Assembly: GCA_041623475.1 (NCBI GenBank)
Contig: JBFJWU010000125.1
Span: forward strand, 1 to 8,903
DNA from: JBFJWU01 sp041623475 [NCBI: bacterium]
Lineage (GTDB): Bacteria > J088
Reading direction: 5' to 3'
DNA: 8,903 nt
The notes beneath the pieces were generated by a model, which worked only from the letters and a program-made list of their open reading frames with translations, made no database searches and had not been told where the DNA came from. Numbering within the stretch: position 1 is the stretch's first letter; every line of letters begins with the position of its first letter. This document shows positions 6,190 through 8,903 of this stretch, in pieces. The translations under genes and the position numbers were made by a program.

Positions 6190-8903
6190 GACCGGCCTCC
6201 ATAAACCCCGGTGCGCGGCCTGCGCACCACCACCCAGAATCCAACCATTAGTGTCAACAAGACCAGGCTGCCCGGCAGGTCTGCCGTGCCACCGGTTGCC
6301 GAACATCCGCAACCAGCCAGGCTGTTTTCAACAGCAATGACATCCAGACTGGTTGTGCGTGTGTTTTCAAAATCATCCGTAACCCGGAGCTCCAGGGTAT
6401 GGGCCAGGCCACTGTTGACATAATCGGACAAGTCAACGTAGCCATCGAACAAGTCAACCCACTTGCCGCCATCAATTCGGTACTCGACAAACAACAGGCC
6501 GCGGTCGGTGATATTGTCCATCGCGTCCACATAGACAGAGGCCGCTTTGTGGATACCTCCGGTTCGGGTATCAAGGAAATTGCGGTCCTGATCGAACAAA
6601 CGAACGTCAGGCTTGACCTGGTCCGTGTAGAACACCAGTTCTGCAGGTGTGTCGTCGATCAGGTTCGCCGGACCTTTGGCCCGAATTTCGACGACATGTC
6701 GACCGGACATCAATGGCGGCATCCGGAATCGGTCGCCTGGCATATACGGGTGCCACAGGCCACCGTCGATGCGCCATGAATACGTAATCTGCTCGGCCAG
6801 TTTGTCAGTGGTCTGTCCATTGACATCGGCAAACAGGGTCAACTCGCCACCACGGTTGCCATTAAATCCCGACAGGAAACTTTCGCGCGGGCTCAGGGCG
6901 ACACGATTCGCTGATGCCGACGACGGTGCAAACCCGCCGGCTTCATAGGCACCGGGAACGCCAATATAGGTCTCGACATTGACCGGATCACCCGGTGCCA
7001 GGTCCAGACCGCCCATAATCGACAGCAAGCCGGCAAAGTCAATATTGCCACCGAACTGCCCGGTCCCGACCAGATAATCCGGTGTACCGTAGCCCATATC
7101 ACCGGGCTGGTTGTCATAGCTGGGTCCTTCACGGTCAAAGACTGACCGAGCCAGGGACGACGGTTCGGCAAAACCGATGTGATGGAAATTCAGATCCAGG
7201 CCACCCAGGAACAATTTGCTTTGCAGGGCGACGCTGAAGGCGTTATTGACCAGTGTGTGGAAGACATCGCCGGTGGCGCTGTCCAGTTCGGCTATGGGCA
7301 CATCCGCCTGTTCCAGACCACAGTTGGGAGATCCATACGGGAAACCGCCACTGGGGAAGTTAAAGGAAATTGCACCCCAGTCGCCATTGGCGCCGGCGCT
7401 GTCACCAAACAGGTCGCCGCCACAGCCCAGAATCCCGTCAACCAGGATTTCAAAGAACTTGGGCTCGGAACCGCCAAATGTCGTACTATTGGCGATCTCC
7501 GAGTACTCCATGGCCAGGGCGATGGCGAGATCCATGTTCAACGTAAACAACCGCGCCGTCGTGCCAGCTGCACAACCGCCAGGCGACGTACAGGTAGCGC
7601 CCCATTCGCCGCTTTTGTCGACGGCCAATGGTGCAACGATTTCGATTTTGTACCGCGGCATCAACGCCACCATGTCATAGACGTTGACGTTGCTGCGGGT
7701 CTCGTTGTTGCCGCCGATCTCATCGTTGTCCGCATCGGCCGCATCTGCGGTAGCGCAGTTGGCATCCGTATCGTGCAGGTCCAGGCTGTTGTGGGCAAAG
7801 TAGATCGGATCTGACGCAATCACGTCCCCGGCCGGGAAACAACCGGCACGAGTGCCCAGGACCCGGACCACCGGCTGGGCCGACGGAATAAAGTTGATCG
7901 TGATATCGCCGTCCTGGTCCCAGATAAAGGTGCCGTTGCTGTCCGTATCGCTGAGGATTGGAACCAGCTGTTTGAAGTTGGAAACCTTGAGGAAATCCTC
8001 GAGGAAATCAAAGTTGGCCGCGTCGATGACGATACACAACAGGCCGCTGCTGTACAGCGCGTAAAAGAATTCCTGCATGAACTGCTGGCTGGTCATAAAC
8101 GTAAAGTGGTTCTGGTCGAACAACGGTGAGCCCGACTGGACCAGGATCGGATCGAAATCATCCAGCAGGTTGGTCAGGTTGCCCAGGCTGCCGGGGCCGT
8201 CCTTGCGCGATGACAGGTCATCATCCTGGTAGCCGGTGGCATCCTGATACAACTCTGAATACGGATAACAGGACCGGTTTTGCCATTCGGTTGCCGCCAC
8301 ATAACCGGGGAACGACCCCTTGAAGGGCGCAAACGAGGTATCCAGGAAGATGTCCAGGCCCGACGATGTCCAGACATCATCGGCATAGGCACCGATGTTG
8401 TAATATGGCGGCTCGCTGCCATTAAAGCCACCCAGGCCGTTGCCGACGCCATACATGCTGGTGTAATAGATGTCGCCTGTGTCATTCCAGGCACCACACC
8501 ACTGGGTCCCGGTACATTCAGCGAAATTTGTACAACCGCCGCCCTGGCACCAGGTGCCGGTATCCGGACCAGCACCGTCATCGTCAACTGGCGTGTCTGC
8601 ATAGTTCAGGATCCCGTCACCGTCCTTGTCGTCACACGGGCAGTCGGAATTGGAATGGCTGCAGGTCATGCCCAGGATATGGTCGGTTGCCGTCGGCATC
8701 CGCAGGGCACAGAACTGTTTGGCCAAACCGTTCTGGCCGGCCAGCAGCAATGTAAAGTCGAGCGGCAGGCCCAGCTCATCTTCGAGCAACTTACCGACCT
8801 CGTCCTGGATCAGGCCCTCGACCAGACCTTCGATCAGGCCGGTTATCAGGCTTTCAATCAGACCCTGCAGCAGCGTCAACAAGCCGCCAACAAGCCCCAG
8901 GTA
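6186..8903 (-). CDS. Large secreted TULIP/BPI-like protein with C-terminal sorting signal (gene A, 5' end missing)
   Basis: The frame is open to the window edge for 905 residues (residue 1 = bases 8903-8901). The in-frame TTG at 8882 lies inside a repetitive helix and is probably not the start, so signal peptide and start lie outside. Residues 8-50 form a Gly/Leu/Ile-rich helix (tetrads GLIE, SLIT, GLIE, GLVE, GLIQ) ending in LGLPLD. Residues 65-137 are Cys-rich with a calcium-loop-like stretch DKDGDGILNYAD. Residues 267-470 carry a pattern like the BPI C-terminal lobe: FMQEFFYALYSSGLLCIVID, then FLKVSNFKQLVPILS, then MPRYKIEI and LFTLNMDLAIALAMEY. Two Ig-like modules (704-772, 787-859) each contain YxxRIDGGxW-type strands. 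The tail, 863-897, is GCGCSATGG, a hydrophobic segment and RRPR. Coding is certain. The lipid-binding TULIP fold is inference from pattern and from paralogy with gene B; a generic adhesin or beta-sandwich protein is the alternative. It probably sits on the cell surface. Confidence 0.93.
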   Translation of the reverse strand, partial: YLGLVGGLLTLLQGLIESLITGLIEGLVEGLIQDEVGKLLEDELGLPLDFTLLLAGQNGLAKQFCALRMPTATDHILGMTCSHSNSDCPCDDKDGDGILNYADTPVDDDGAGPDTGTWCQGGGCTNFAECTGTQWCGAWNDTGDIYYTSMYGVGNGLGGFNGSEPPYYNIGAYADDVWTSSGLDIFLDTSFAPFKGSFPGYVAATEWQNRSCYPYSELYQDATGYQDDDLSSRKDGPGSLGNLTNLLDDFDPILVQSGSPLFDQNHFTFMTSQQFMQEFFYALYSSGLLCIVIDAANFDFLEDFLKVSNFKQLVPILSDTDSNGTFIWDQDGDITINFIPSAQPVVRVLGTRAGCFPAGDVIASDPIYFAHNSLDLHDTDANCATADAADADNDEIGGNNETRSNVNVYDMVALMPRYKIEIVAPLAVDKSGEWGATCTSPGGCAAGTTARLFTLNMDLAIALAMEYSEIANSTTFGGSEPKFFEILVDGILGCGGDLFGDSAGANGDWGAISFNFPSGGFPYGSPNCGLEQADVPIAELDSATGDVFHTLVNNAFSVALQSKLFLGGLDLNFHHIGFAEPSSLARSVFDREGPSYDNQPGDMGYGTPDYLVGTGQFGGNIDFAGLLSIMGGLDLAPGDPVNVETYIGVPGAYEAGGFAPSSASANRVALSPRESFLSGFNGNRGGELTLFADVNGQTTDKLAEQITYSWRIDGGLWHPYMPGDRFRMPPLMSGRHVVEIRAKGPANLIDDTPAELVFYTDQVKPDVRLFDQDRNFLDTRTGGIHKAASVYVDAMDNITDRGLLFVEYRIDGGKWVDLFDGYVDLSDYVNSGLAHTLELRVTDDFENTRTTSLDVIAVENSLAGCGCSATGGTADLPGSLVLLTLMVGFWVVVRRPRTGVYGGRS
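6190..6200 (-). promoter_or_regulatory. Ribosome binding site of gene B
   Basis: GGAGG at 6200-6196, then six bases, then ATG at 6189. The site lies inside the last codons of gene A, and the start and stop overlap as ATGA, so reinitiation or coupled translation from A to B is expected. This decides the start of gene B over the longer in-frame options upstream. Confidence 0.8.
6213..6317 (-). other. C-terminal sorting signal of gene A (MYXO-CTERM/JDVT-CTERM type)
   Basis: The last 45 or so residues have three parts: GCGC with a Gly/Ser/Thr-rich spacer, a hydrophobic helix of about 15 residues (SLVLLTLMVGFWVVV), and RRPR. In the MYXO-CTERM and JDVT-CTERM classes an invariant Cys precedes the membrane helix and a membrane glutamic protease processes the site. 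Which class this one belongs to cannot be fixed by eye. A short GVYGGRS tail after the arginines is slightly unusual and overlaps the next gene's ribosome site. Confidence 0.65.
6327..6794 (-). other. Tandem Ig-like modules of gene A
   Basis: There are two beta-sandwich modules of about 70 residues. The first has SWRIDGGLW, PPLMSGRHVVEIRA and PAELVFYTD; the second has EYRIDGGKW, LAHTLELRVTDDFENTR. The RIDGGxW strand followed by a G/A-x-HxLxxRAxD strand is typical of the Ig-like domains often seen before cell-surface anchors (OmpL47-like). They probably act as a stalk between the functional core and the anchor. Confidence 0.6.
8805..8864 (-). repeat. Five degenerate 12-base units encoding GLIE-type tetrads
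   Basis: Read on the minus strand, five in-frame 12-base units follow each other: GGTCTGATTGAA, AGCCTGATAACC, GGCCTGATCGAA, GGTCTGGTCGAG, GGCCTGATCCAG. They encode GLIE, SLIT, GLIE, GLVE and GLIQ. A small residue occurs every fourth position, a glycine-zipper pattern (small-xxx-small) that packs helices tightly. Third positions vary, so the protein pattern looks selected rather than freshly duplicated. Confidence 0.8.

Noticed and set aside
6187-6312. A longer N-terminus for gene B starting at 6312.
   Set aside because: The extra 41 residues overlap the anchor-coding end of gene A, look out of frame in composition (Gly/Trp/Arg/His), and would bury the signal peptide. The ATG at 6189 has a ribosome site and ATGA overlap.
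7179-7814. A 211-codon plus-strand open frame opposite gene A.
   Set aside because: Gene A's frame is continuous here, with the core motifs shared with gene B; the plus-strand product has no recognisable pattern.
8880-8882. TTG at 8882 as the start of gene A.
   Set aside because: The frame stays open to the window edge with more of the same Gly/Leu-rich sequence, and the start lacks any signal peptide although the protein has an export-type C-terminus.

Overview
The window holds four protein-coding genes, all on the minus strand and packed end to end, so transcription runs from the right edge to the left edge. No RNA gene, transposon, CRISPR array, promoter or terminator could be supported, and there is essentially no non-coding DNA. 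The outer two genes run off the window: the first lacks its start and the last lacks its end.

Layout in transcription order. (A) 8903-6186: at least 905 residues of a large secreted protein, with a glycine-zipper-like helix at the visible start, a cysteine-rich insert with a calcium-loop motif, a predicted lipid-binding TULIP/BPI-like core, two Ig-like modules and a Cys/transmembrane/Arg C-terminal sorting signal. (B) 6189-2791: a 1132-residue secreted paralogue of A with a signal peptide, the same core motifs in the same order, the same two Ig-like modules and the same kind of C-terminal signal. (C) 2801-1281: a 506-residue lipoprotein that looks like a seven-bladed beta-propeller. (D) 1276-1: at least 425 residues of a second lipoprotein with PKD-type domains followed by LVIVD-type propeller repeats. 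A/B overlap by 4 bases (ATGA), B/C overlap by 11, and C/D are 4 bases apart. This is a classic translationally coupled operon.

Every product is exported. Two carry lipoboxes, so they should be lipid-anchored. Two carry C-terminal signals of the MYXO-CTERM/JDVT-CTERM type, which in known systems are cut by a membrane glutamic protease (myxosortase family) and lead to surface display. My main inference is that A and B are bacterial relatives of the BPI/PLUNC (TULIP) lipid-binding fold, co-expressed with two anchored scaffold or propeller lipoproteins as a surface lipid-binding or lipid-handling complex. This rests on motif reading by eye and needs a profile or structure search.

The organism is a diderm (Gram-negative) bacterium with moderately GC-rich DNA. 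The Cys-type C-terminal signals, PKD and LVIVD proteins and calcium-loop motifs fit Myxococcota and related former Deltaproteobacteria, or a gammaproteobacterium using JDVT-CTERM. The window alone does not settle which.
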